Notes under the pieces: model-generated
Database searches by the model: none
What the model saw: the letters and a program-made list of their open reading frames with translations, nothing else
What the model was told of the DNA's origin: nothing
Made by a program: the position numbers and the translations under genes
DNA from: an uncultured Porphyromonadaceae bacterium
GTDB lineage: Bacteria; Bacteroidota; Bacteroidia; Bacteroidales; Muribaculaceae
Reading direction: 5' to 3'
DNA length: 64,000 nt
Assembly (NCBI GenBank): GCA_900544305.1
Contig: UQUV01000011.1
Location: 6,766 to 70,765 of the forward strand
Part shown: positions 26,466 to 34,661 of the stretch, piece by piece
Position numbering within the stretch: position 1 is the stretch's first letter
Layout of the letters: each line of letters starts with the position of its first letter

Positions 26466-26669
26466 ATGAAATATGGTAGTTTAATCAAAGAGAGGAGAGC
26501 CTTGTTGGGGCTTACCCAACAGGATTTATCCGATTATACAGGGTTAAGTGTCCGCATAATCAAGAGTGTTGAGGCAGAGGACGGAAATCCTTCTTTGTCC
26601 ACATTAGAGAAAATCGCGGATGTTCTTGGCCTTGAACTGATAATGAGAGTAAGGAGGGGTAACGAATGA
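26466..26669 (+). CDS. hipB: HipB-like antitoxin/regulator
   Basis: 67 residues, a single XRE helix-turn-helix (LTQQDLSDYTGLSVRIIKSVE) with a short basic tail. It is the DNA-binding component of the HipBST module and probably binds the two palindromes around its promoter. It overlaps hipS by 4 bp (ATGA). Confidence 0.85.
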   Translation: MKYGSLIKERRALLGLTQQDLSDYTGLSVRIIKSVEAEDGNPSLSTLEKIADVLGLELIMRVRRGNE

Positions 26670-26986
26670 GGCAGGCTGAAGTGTTGGTGAACAAAATAGT
26701 GGCCGGTACATTGACGGAGACTGATGATGGACGTTATGTTTTCAAATATAATGATGCCTACCTTGCAAGTGCTGAACTTCCGGCCATATCGTTGGCTTTT
26801 CCGAAACGTAGAGAAGAATTCGTTTCGGATGAACTTTTCCCGTTTTTTTTCAATATGCTTTCCGAGGGTGCCAATAAGGCGGTTCAATGCAGAACGTTGA
26901 AGATTGACGAACAGGACGCTTTCGGGCTATTGCTGGCTACGGCAAGGTATGATACAATTGGTGCTATAACAATTAGTGAATTATGA
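26666..26986 (+). CDS. hipS: HipS-like protein (detached N-terminal domain of HipA)
   Basis: 106 residues corresponding to the N-terminal subdomain 1 of HipA, as a separate protein: AEVLVNKIVAGTLTE, ISLAFPKRREEF, LFPFFFNMLSEG. In the E. coli O127 HipBST system this subunit, not HipB, neutralises the kinase. In that system a Trp after the PEG motif blocks the HipT pocket. This HipS has no Trp at all; the corresponding segment reads SEGANKAVQ. It overlaps both neighbours by 4 bp. Confidence 0.8.
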   Translation: MRQAEVLVNKIVAGTLTETDDGRYVFKYNDAYLASAELPAISLAFPKRREEFVSDELFPFFFNMLSEGANKAVQCRTLKIDEQDAFGLLLATARYDTIGAITISEL

Positions 26987-27987
26987 AAAAAATCAATGTA
27001 TGCCCCGGTACGCTTGCCGTAGGATATGAAACATACAGTTCGCCCTGTTTGCGAAAAATGTTTGGGGGGAAGAGAGTCAGTCACATGCTTGATTTTAATT
27101 ACGAGGAAACTCAAGCAGAAATAGCATCGGCTATCAATCGAATATCTATTTCCGGAGTACAGGAAAAACTTTCTGCTATTGTCAGAAATGGCAAGATTCA
27201 ATTGACTCCGGAAGGGGAATCCGGACGGTATATCATTAAACCGGCTCCCGGCTACAAGCATTTGAGGTTCAGAAAGAACATTCCTGCTAACGAACATCTG
27301 ACTATGCAGATTGCACATCAGGTATATAAAATCAAAACCGCTGCAAATGCTCTTGTATTTTTCGCTGACGGTGAAATGGCCTACCTTACCAAACGCTTTG
27401 ATTATGCATCTGATGGTTCAAAGATATTGCAGGATGATTTTGCATCGTTGGCGGGAAAAACGGAACACAATCAAGGAAAGAATTTCAAATATACCGGGAG
27501 TTATGAAGACATTGCCGGATTACTGAAGTGGAATGTGGCAGCATGGCAGGTTGAAATGGCAAAGTATTTTACATTGGTTGTGTTCAACTACTTATTCAGC
27601 AATGGCGATGCCCATTTGAAAAATTTTTCTCTTCAGGCTACTTCCGGTGGTGATTATGTATTGACTCCGGCATACGATTTGATGAATACGTCTATCCATA
27701 TTGATGATGGTGATTTTGCCTTACAGGACGGACTGATTCCTACAAGTAAATATTCGGATGTTTATGCCAGAACAGGACATCCCTGTCAAGATGATTTTAT
27801 AACATTTGGGAAACGTATAGGCGTATTACCTAAAAAGATGATGTCAATCATAGCGTTGTTTGCTACAGAGCAACCAAAGGTCTATGAATTAATAGAAAAT
27901 TCATTCTTGGATGAAAAAACCAAGCGCATGTACAAGCAATCTTATCTGGAACGTTTGAGGCGATTTCAGAGAAAAGATGAATTGTGA
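26983..27987 (+). CDS. hipT: HipT-like serine/threonine kinase toxin
   Basis: 334 residues, shorter than full HipA (about 440) because the N-terminal domain is encoded separately. Kinase features: the Gly-rich loop with the SIS motif Ser55-Ile-Ser57-Gly58 (RISISGVQEK), the ATP-binding Lys in YIIKPAPG, the catalytic loop NGDAHLKN (Asp209) and the metal-binding AYDLMNT (Asp232). HipA/HipT kinases phosphorylate aminoacyl-tRNA synthetases (GltX or TrpS) and arrest growth. Autophosphorylation of the SIS serines regulates the toxin. The target here is unknown. Confidence 0.87.
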   Translation: MKKINVCPGTLAVGYETYSSPCLRKMFGGKRVSHMLDFNYEETQAEIASAINRISISGVQEKLSAIVRNGKIQLTPEGESGRYIIKPAPGYKHLRFRKNIPANEHLTMQIAHQVYKIKTAANALVFFADGEMAYLTKRFDYASDGSKILQDDFASLAGKTEHNQGKNFKYTGSYEDIAGLLKWNVAAWQVEMAKYFTLVVFNYLFSNGDAHLKNFSLQATSGGDYVLTPAYDLMNTSIHIDDGDFALQDGLIPTSKYSDVYARTGHPCQDDFITFGKRIGVLPKKMMSIIALFATEQPKVYELIENSFLDEKTKRMYKQSYLERLRRFQRKDEL

Positions 27988-28030
27988 TAACGGTGAGTAG
28001 TCAATAGATTCACATTTTGCATAGAATGCA

Positions 28031-28081
28031 AAAAAAACAGGCGCGGGGATGGCGGGAGAGGTTCCGTTGACCCCGCGTTTT
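28031..28081 (-). terminator. Terminator of the mfd-panK-corA operon
   Basis: On the minus strand the stem ACGCGGGG / CCCCGCG(C) is followed by CTGTTTTTTT, a good intrinsic terminator 5 bp after corA. Confidence 0.75.
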
Positions 28082-28086
28082 GTTTG

Positions 28087-29127
28087 TCAATTCCACTTTT
28101 TGCCGCGGAAGTAGAGGGTGATGATGACGGCTGTGACAACCATGATGCCCCAGGCAAAGAGATAGCCGTAGCGCCAGTCGAGTTCCGGCATAAATTTGAA
28201 GTTCATACCCCATACACCCACCAGGAAGGTGAGCGGAATGAAGATGGTCGACACGACGGTGAGGCGTTTCATGATGGCGTTCATCCGCATGTCGTTGTTC
28301 GAGATATATAGGTCGGTGAGCGATGCGAATGTTTCGCGGCATATTTCCAAAGTCTGGAACGTGAGTGAAAGGTGGTCGTTCACATCGTTGAAAAACGGGC
28401 GGGTTTCGCGGTGAAGCAGTGGGTTGTCGGAACGTAGAAGAATGTTGTACTGTTCGCGGAGCGGAGCCAGTCCCTGGCGGAGCTGGATGTACTGTCGGCG
28501 AAGTGCCTGCAGGGAGTTGCCCATGTCGCGTGAGGCACGGTTGGACATCAATTCGCTGCCGAGGTCCTCCAGACGGTCGTCGATAAGGGTGGCTTTCGAC
28601 ACATAGTCGGTGATGATGCCGTTGAGCAGTACGCTGAACAGATAGTCGGTGTGGCGTTCGCGTATGCGCAGCACATTATTGGCAATTGCTTTTTTGACTC
28701 CGCAGAAGAAATTGTTTTCATTTTCCAGAAAAACAAGTACATAATTCTTTCCGAGTACCAGTGAAATGTTCTGCTCTTCCAATTCCTCATAAGGGTCTGC
28801 CGACGGGATGAAATACCGCAGGATGGCTACCATGTAGCTGCCGTAGTCCTCCACTTTCATCGGGTGGCGCACGTTAAGAATGTCCTGAATGGTCAGGAAC
28901 GAAATGCCCAGGTGGTTGCATACGGTTTCTATCTTGTTGGTGTCTTTCAGGCCGTGCACTTGAAGCCAGTTGATGCCGTTGTCGTCGAGTGTCGACAGCA
29001 GTGTCGGAATGTCGTCGGTCGACATTTCCTTGGTGTCTGTCCTGTTGTAGCTGCACAGATGGAAATGAGTAGGCGTAAGGCTCTTGCCGGAGTAGACGAG
29101 TGATTCGGAAAGCAGGTTATTTTTCAT
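28087..29127 (-). CDS. corA: CorA-family magnesium/divalent cation transporter
   Basis: 346 residues from the ATG at 29127; longer upstream frames run into the preceding gene and lack homology. A large cytoplasmic alpha/beta domain and long helix precede two C-terminal transmembrane helices. The first ends in the hallmark GMN (VGVWGMNFKF) and the C-terminus is the basic YFRGKKWN. It forms a pentameric Mg2+ channel in the inner membrane. It is the last gene of a three-gene operon after mfd and the pantothenate kinase. Confidence 0.93.
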   Translation of the reverse strand: MKNNLLSESLVYSGKSLTPTHFHLCSYNRTDTKEMSTDDIPTLLSTLDDNGINWLQVHGLKDTNKIETVCNHLGISFLTIQDILNVRHPMKVEDYGSYMVAILRYFIPSADPYEELEEQNISLVLGKNYVLVFLENENNFFCGVKKAIANNVLRIRERHTDYLFSVLLNGIITDYVSKATLIDDRLEDLGSELMSNRASRDMGNSLQALRRQYIQLRQGLAPLREQYNILLRSDNPLLHRETRPFFNDVNDHLSLTFQTLEICRETFASLTDLYISNNDMRMNAIMKRLTVVSTIFIPLTFLVGVWGMNFKFMPELDWRYGYLFAWGIMVVTAVIITLYFRGKKWN

Positions 29128-29140
29128 TGTACCGTTGTTT

Positions 29141-29965
29141 TTAATTTTTGAAATGTGAGAGAGCGGCGCCGATGGCAGTGCTGAATTCCGCATATTCGGG
29201 GATGTGGAACTGTACGCCGTAAAGTTGTGCCAACTCGTCGAACACGCGTTTGCATTGCGGCAGTTGGGCAAGATTGCCAATCAGCACAAAATCGCGGATT
29301 TGACTGTTGAGCGAGGCGAGCACGGCCGATGCTCCGATGGTTTGCAGTACGGCATAGATGATGCCGAGAGCAATGTCGTTGGGCGACACGTTGTCGCTCA
29401 CTTTACCAAACAGCGAGGCGGTGGCGTTCATCGGCAGATTCGGCAACTGGCAGTTGGTGATGTCGCCGATTTGCAGATTTACGTTCGCTTCGTTGCCGCT
29501 TTCCGCCATTTTGATGATTTGGTGGATGTCGCCGGTGTTTAGCGTCAGTTTGGCCAGTCCGACAAGCGAGCCGCCGCCCAAACCGATGCCGCCGATGTGG
29601 CGGATGCCTTTTTCGTCGATTTGCACGAACGAGGTGCCCGTTCCCATGCTGACAACGATGTAGCGTTTCAGTGCGGTGGTTTTGCCCGCACCGAGTCCGT
29701 CGGCTGTGAATTCGTCGACGTGCGTGGTCGGTATGCCGTAGATTGGCGTTTCGATGTAGGCGCTGCCCACGCCGGTAATCCGTATGTGTTCAATGTCGGA
29801 AAGTTGCAGTCCGTTGTTGTGGAGAAACTTTCCGAATGCTCCGAAAAGCGACGTGACGGGGTCGCCGGCCTTGATGAAAATCGGTGCGATGATTTCGCGG
29901 TTGGCGTTGATGCCCACAATCTTTGTCGTGCTTCCTCCGGCGTCAATGCCGATGATTAGTCCCAT
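29141..29965 (-). CDS. coaW: Type II pantothenate kinase
   Basis: 274 residues of the Fumble/type II PanK family: GIDAGGSTTKIVGI (phosphate loop), SMGTGTSFVQID, IGGIGLGGGSLVGLAKLTL and a C-terminal FVLIGNLAQLPQ segment. It performs the first step of coenzyme A synthesis, phosphorylating pantothenate. Type II enzymes are typical of eukaryotes and staphylococci, and are also found in Bacteroidetes. The gene starts 10 bp after the mfd stop and ends 13 bp before corA. Confidence 0.85.
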   Translation of the reverse strand: MGLIIGIDAGGSTTKIVGINANREIIAPIFIKAGDPVTSLFGAFGKFLHNNGLQLSDIEHIRITGVGSAYIETPIYGIPTTHVDEFTADGLGAGKTTALKRYIVVSMGTGTSFVQIDEKGIRHIGGIGLGGGSLVGLAKLTLNTGDIHQIIKMAESGNEANVNLQIGDITNCQLPNLPMNATASLFGKVSDNVSPNDIALGIIYAVLQTIGASAVLASLNSQIRDFVLIGNLAQLPQCKRVFDELAQLYGVQFHIPEYAEFSTAIGAALSHFKN

Positions 29966-29975
29966 AGCGGTATGG

Positions 29976-32900
29976 TTAGATGGTTGGTAATTGAGTGATG
30001 GCTTTCAATATGTCGACGGCTTCATGCACGCTTCCGACGCGGTCGATGACCATGGAGCGTTTCGAGTCGTTCTCACGCAGCTGGCTTCGTTTCGAATTCT
30101 GTTGCCAATAGTTGAGAATGCGTCCGAACGCTGCCGACTGGTAGTAGGCCACGTTGTCGCCCGGCACGAAATAGAGCATCATTTTGCCCTGTTTCAGGTT
30201 GATTTTCTCGATACCTAATGAACGGGCGAGTCGTCGGAGCGACACGATGAGTATCAGCTCGCGCGCTTCGTGCGGAATTTTTCCGAAGCGGTCTTCCAGC
30301 CGTTTGCAAAATGCCTGTACGTCGGCTTCGCGCTCCATATTGTCGAGTTCTTGGTAGAGCAGGATTCGTTCGCTTTCCTGTGGCACAAAGGTTGCGGGGA
30401 AAAGAATTTCAAGGTCGCTTTCGATAGTACAGTCGGAAACGTATGCCTTGTCGTCTTCGCTGTGTTCGTCGGCGAAGGTGTCGGCAAATTCCTCGGTTTT
30501 TAATTCCAATACGGCTTCGCGCAGGATTTTCTGATAGGTCTCGTAGCCGAGGTCGGCGATGAAGCCGCTCTGTTCGGCACCGAGCAGGTTGCCGGCTCCG
30601 CGGATGTCAAGGTCCTGCATGGCAATATGGATTCCACTGCCAAGGTCGGAGAAACTTTCGATGGCCTGCAGACGGCGGCGTGATACGGGCGAGAGCGGAA
30701 TATGGGGCGGCACAAGCAGATAGCAGAATGCCTTGCGGTTGCTGCGGCCTACACGTCCGCGCAACTGGTGGAGTTCGCTCAGTCCGAAGTTCTGCGCGTT
30801 GTTGATGATGATAGTGTTCACGTTCGGCATGTCGATGCCCGACTCGATGATGGTCGTGGCCAGCAGTACGTCGTATTCATGTGCGGCAAAGTCCATGATT
30901 GTCTTTTCGAGCTTGTCGGAAGCCATCTGTCCGTGACCGATGACGGTGCGTGCGTCGGGTACGAGACGGCGTACCTGATTTTCAAGTTCAAACAACTGCT
31001 CGATGCGGTTGTTGACGATGAACACCTGTCCGCCGCGCGACAGTTCGAAGTTGACGGCTTCGCGTAGGATGTCGTCGTCGAGTGCCGTTACCGTCGTGAT
31101 AATCGGATAGCGGTTGGGCGGCGGCGTGTTGATGGCACTGAGGTCGCGTGCGCCCATCAGCGAGAACTGGAGCGTGCGCGGTATAGGGGTAGCCGACATC
31201 GTAAGTGTGTCGACGTTCACTTTCATCTGTTTCAGTTTTTCCTTAACGCTGACACCGAATTTCTGCTCTTCGTCGACGATGAGCAGGCCGAGGTCCTTGA
31301 ATTTGACCTCTTTCCCAATCAGCTTGTGCGTGCCGATGAGAATATCGATTTTCCCTTCTGCCAGTTCCTGAATGATGCGTTTCACGTCCTTCGGCCGGCG
31401 GGCACGGCTCAGATAGTCCACTTTCACAGGGAAATCCTTCAATCGTTGCGTAAAGGTGTTGAAATGCTGATAGGCCAGCACGGTGGTCGGAACGAGTACG
31501 GCAGTCTGCTTGCCGTCGGTAGCCGCTTTGAAGGCGGCGCGTATGGCCACTTCCGTTTTACCGAAGCCCACGTCGCCGCAAATAAGGCGGTCCATCGGGC
31601 GGTCGCTTTCCATGTCGGCCTTCACGGCCTGCGTGGCTTTCAACTGGTCGGGCGTATCTTCGTAGATGAACGAGGCTTCCAGTTCCTTCTGCAGATAGCT
31701 ATCGGGCGAGAAGGCAAAGCCCTTTTCGTTGCGGCGTGCCGCATAGAGGCGGATGAGGTCGCGCGCAATGTCCTTCAGCTTGCTCTTGGTGCGTTCCTTC
31801 AGCTTGTTCCATGCACCGGAACCGAGTTTGTTGAGGCGTGGCATTTCGCCTTCCTTGCCGCGGTATTTGGCAAGTTTGTGGAGCGAGTGGATGGAAACGA
31901 ACACCTTGTCGTCGTTCGAATAGGTGAGCTTTATCATTTCCTGCATCTTGCCGTTGACGTTCGTGCGCACCAGTCCGCCGAACTTGCCGACACCGTGGTC
32001 GACGTGCACAATGTAGTCGCCCACTTCAATCTGCGACAGTTCCTTCAGCGAAAGGGCGAGTTTGCCCGAACGCACACGGTCGCTCTTGAGCGTATATTTG
32101 TGGAAACGTTCAAAAATCTGGTGGTCGGTGAAGATGCACGCTTTCAGGTCGTTGTCGACGTAGCCTTCGTGCAGGGTTTTCAGCACGGGCTCGAACGGGA
32201 TTTCGTCGCCGCGGTCCTTGAAAATCACCCGCAGGCGTTCGAACTGCGGCTCGTTGTCCGAGAGTATGTATATTTTGTAGCCATCCTTCTCAAAGTCCTT
32301 GAACGACTGGCTGATGATGTCGAAATTCTTGTGGAACACGCCTTGCAGCGAGGTGCTGAACGAAAAAGCGGCATCGTAGTCGCCACGGTTGCTGACCGCA
32401 TAGTCGATGTGGCGGAACGAATCCATTGCCGCACTGAACACATCGGCATCTACCACGTTGCGCATGGCGTTCATGTCGCCTTCGCGGGCAATGACGGCAC
32501 TTTCCGATATAGTCTCCGAAGCTACTGCACGGATACGCTGGCGCAGCCATTCCTTGTCGTGGAAAATCAGCAGGGTGTCCTTGCCGATGAAGTGGAGCAG
32601 CGACTCGTTGGAAGCGGAATTGCTGCTGACGTTGTTGACCACGCAAATGTCGTCGATCTGCTGTTCCGAGAGCTGTGTTTCGATATTGAAGGTACGGATA
32701 CTTTCAATGTCGTCACCGAAGAAGTCCAGACGGTAAGGCAGTTCGTTGGCAAAGGAAAAAATATCGAGAATGGAGCCGCGGATGGCAAATTGCCCCGGTT
32801 CGTAGACATAGTCCACCTCCTGAAAACCGAATTCACGCAACTTCTTCTCCGTTTCTGTCAGGTCGGCTGTTCCGCCGCGCCGGAAATGGAGCGTACTTTC

Positions 32901-33314
32901 GCTTACTTCCTTTTTCGAGGCCACCTTTTCGGCAAGGGCTTCCGGATAGGTCACCACCCAGCGTGTGCGCTTGTCGTCCCAGCGGTTGAGCACTTCCGCG
33001 CGCAGGATTTGCGAAGGAGGGTCTTCCTGGCCGTATTTGATGTCGCGCTTGTAGCCCGACGGGAACAGCAGCACCTGTTCGTCGCCGTTGATTTGGCAAA
33101 GGTCATTGTAGAGATAGCCGGCTTCGTCGAGGCCGTTGGCCACAATCAGATAGGGCTGCGACATTTTCGGTAGGCGTGAGAACACGACAGCAGGTGCCGA
33201 ACCGACAAGACCGTTCAGCGCAATGCTTTTAATCTTTCTGCTCTTGACAGCGTCGTCCAATGCCGCCACACGCGCCGGCGTGTTAAGCATATCGCAAAGT
33301 TCAGAAATCTTCAT
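29976..33314 (-). CDS. mfd: Transcription-repair coupling factor Mfd
   Basis: 1112 residues from the ATG at 33314 (MKISELCDMLNTPARVAA); an open extension further upstream crosses the promoter and is rejected. Domains in order: UvrB-like N-terminal region, RNA polymerase-interacting CarD-like domain (about 490-560, VGDYIVHVDHGVGKFGGL), SF2 translocase with Walker A GDVGFGKTEVA and the DEEQ box (LIVDEEQKFG), LRGRVGRSNRKAFCYLL motif VI, and the C-terminal D7 domain. It removes stalled RNA polymerase at lesions and recruits UvrA. It is the first gene of the operon with panK and corA. Confidence 0.97.
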   Translation of the reverse strand: MKISELCDMLNTPARVAALDDAVKSRKIKSIALNGLVGSAPAVVFSRLPKMSQPYLIVANGLDEAGYLYNDLCQINGDEQVLLFPSGYKRDIKYGQEDPPSQILRAEVLNRWDDKRTRWVVTYPEALAEKVASKKEVSESTLHFRRGGTADLTETEKKLREFGFQEVDYVYEPGQFAIRGSILDIFSFANELPYRLDFFGDDIESIRTFNIETQLSEQQIDDICVVNNVSSNSASNESLLHFIGKDTLLIFHDKEWLRQRIRAVASETISESAVIAREGDMNAMRNVVDADVFSAAMDSFRHIDYAVSNRGDYDAAFSFSTSLQGVFHKNFDIISQSFKDFEKDGYKIYILSDNEPQFERLRVIFKDRGDEIPFEPVLKTLHEGYVDNDLKACIFTDHQIFERFHKYTLKSDRVRSGKLALSLKELSQIEVGDYIVHVDHGVGKFGGLVRTNVNGKMQEMIKLTYSNDDKVFVSIHSLHKLAKYRGKEGEMPRLNKLGSGAWNKLKERTKSKLKDIARDLIRLYAARRNEKGFAFSPDSYLQKELEASFIYEDTPDQLKATQAVKADMESDRPMDRLICGDVGFGKTEVAIRAAFKAATDGKQTAVLVPTTVLAYQHFNTFTQRLKDFPVKVDYLSRARRPKDVKRIIQELAEGKIDILIGTHKLIGKEVKFKDLGLLIVDEEQKFGVSVKEKLKQMKVNVDTLTMSATPIPRTLQFSLMGARDLSAINTPPPNRYPIITTVTALDDDILREAVNFELSRGGQVFIVNNRIEQLFELENQVRRLVPDARTVIGHGQMASDKLEKTIMDFAAHEYDVLLATTIIESGIDMPNVNTIIINNAQNFGLSELHQLRGRVGRSNRKAFCYLLVPPHIPLSPVSRRRLQAIESFSDLGSGIHIAMQDLDIRGAGNLLGAEQSGFIADLGYETYQKILREAVLELKTEEFADTFADEHSEDDKAYVSDCTIESDLEILFPATFVPQESERILLYQELDNMEREADVQAFCKRLEDRFGKIPHEARELILIVSLRRLARSLGIEKINLKQGKMMLYFVPGDNVAYYQSAAFGRILNYWQQNSKRSQLRENDSKRSMVIDRVGSVHEAVDILKAITQLPTI

Positions 33315-33332
33315 CGTACAGAATTGTATAGG

Positions 33333-33364
33333 CAAAGATAGTGAAAGGCGAGAGCAGAGGCAAA
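33333..33364 (-). promoter_or_regulatory. Promoter of the mfd operon
   Basis: The minus strand reads TTTG (33364-33361), 20 bp, then TATCTTTG (33340-33333): an exact match to the Bacteroidales -33/-7 consensus. The leader to the ATG is only about 12 bases. Confidence 0.8.
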
Positions 33365-33577
33365 TGAAAACGGAGTTTTCAAATTTGACTATGCCGAGCC
33401 GCATCCTATCTTTTACAAAAATAGAAAAAGTCGGACATCGAGCCAAGCGAAAACATATTATATTTTCAAACGTTACCAAGTGGAGATATATTCTGGAGTG
33501 AACAAAACGGCGAATTGTTCGTCTATTTGTGAACATTCGCGGGTATGGGGTGTTTACCAAGAAAAGACAGAAAGGCA

Positions 33578-34438
33578 ATGAAAGTAGCAATTACGGGAGC
33601 GACAGGTTTTGTGGGTTCCCATTTGACAAAATTTCTTGTTGCCAACGGGCATACGGTCATTCCGCTGGGTCGTGCATTTTTTGCCGACGGTGCGGAATCT
33701 CAGTTGCTTGCCGCTGTCAATCGGGCGGATGCCGTGGTGAACCTTGCCGGTGCACCTATCGCACACCGCTGGACCGACTCCTACAAACAACTTCTTTATA
33801 GCAGCCGCATCACGCTGACAACCAAACTTGTTAAGGCTATCCGGCAGGCTGATGGCCGGAAAATACTGGTTTCGGCTTCGGCTGTGGGCTATTATTCAAC
33901 GGAGGGGGTACACGATGAATATTCCATTGAGCGTGGACAGGGATTTCTTGCCGACTTGTGCAATTTCTGGGAACTGGAAGCTGTCAATGCGATGAAGAAT
34001 GCGCGTGTGGTGATTGTCCGTCTTGGACTTGTCATGGGCAAGGACGGCGGTTATTTTGCCCGAGCAAGCCGTTTGTCGCGTTTTGCCGTAGCCATGACTA
34101 TCGGGCGTGGACAGCAGCCTTTCCCGTGGATTGACATTCGCGATGTTTGCCGCTCCATTCTGTTTCTGCTGGAATCGGACGATGCCAAAGGTTATTATAA
34201 TCTGACAGCTCCCCAACTGATTACGCAGCGGGAGTTTACCGATGCCGTGAAGCGTCACCGCCGGCTGTTGCTTTCCTTGCCTATTCCGCAGTTTGTGGTA
34301 CGGATGGTGTTGGGCGAAGCTGCCGAAGTGGTGGTCGACGGCCAGCGAGTCCGTCCGAAACGTCTGCTCGAAGCCGGCTATCAGTTCCTTTCGCCTACTA
34401 TCGACGGTTTCCTTGATTCGATTGCAGGAAGGGGTTAG
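33578..34438 (+). CDS. TIGR01777-family NAD-dependent epimerase-like protein
   Basis: 286 residues from the ATG at 33578, which places the dinucleotide-binding motif at the N-terminus (AITGATGFVGSHL). It is an atypical short-chain dehydrogenase/epimerase: VSASAVGYYSTEG carries the active-site Tyr region, and PWIDIRDVCRSI and a C-terminal DUF1731-like segment (VVRMVLGEAAEVVVDGQRVRPKRLLEAGYQF) identify the YfcH/SulA-type family. The substrate is unknown. It is transcribed divergently from mfd. Confidence 0.87.
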   Translation: MKVAITGATGFVGSHLTKFLVANGHTVIPLGRAFFADGAESQLLAAVNRADAVVNLAGAPIAHRWTDSYKQLLYSSRITLTTKLVKAIRQADGRKILVSASAVGYYSTEGVHDEYSIERGQGFLADLCNFWELEAVNAMKNARVVIVRLGLVMGKDGGYFARASRLSRFAVAMTIGRGQQPFPWIDIRDVCRSILFLLESDDAKGYYNLTAPQLITQREFTDAVKRHRRLLLSLPIPQFVVRMVLGEAAEVVVDGQRVRPKRLLEAGYQFLSPTIDGFLDSIAGRG

Positions 34439-34540
34439 CTTTAAGCTTTCCCGATGGTTTGTGGTGATTTGTAATTGTTTAGGGAACGTTTTGAACTTGA
34501 ATTTTTATGGCGTTTTTGCTTGTAGTTGTGATTTTTTTGC

Positions 34541-34548
34541 TATATTTA
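34541..34548 (+). promoter_or_regulatory. Putative promoter of the TonB-receptor operon
   Basis: TATATTTA resembles the -7 consensus with one mismatch; TTTG at 34515-34518 lies 22 bp upstream. Spacing and sequence are slightly off consensus. Confidence 0.4.
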
Positions 34549-34576
34549 CGCAAAATAAACCTTAAAACATGAAATC

Positions 34577-34645
34577 ATGGGCAGAAATTTCCTAATCTTA
34601 ATGTGTGGTCTATTCCTTCTTTCAACTATTCGGGCATTAATATAA
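34577..34645 (+). CDS. Possible 22-residue signal-peptide-like micro-ORF
   Basis: ATG GGC AGA ... ATA TAA encodes 22 residues beginning MGRNFLILMCGLFLLS, which reads as a bare signal or membrane peptide. It lies between the putative promoter and the TonB-dependent receptor, 16 bp before the receptor ATG. It could be a leader peptide, the decayed start of a lost secreted gene, or chance. Confidence 0.3.
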   Translation: MGRNFLILMCGLFLLSTIRALI

Positions 34646-34661
34646 CCTTAAATGTCAGAAA

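Noticed and set aside
31326..33173. A 615-codon open frame opposite mfd
   Set aside because: It is antisense to a well-supported gene with strong codon bias; its translation has no recognisable domains, so it is a shadow frame.
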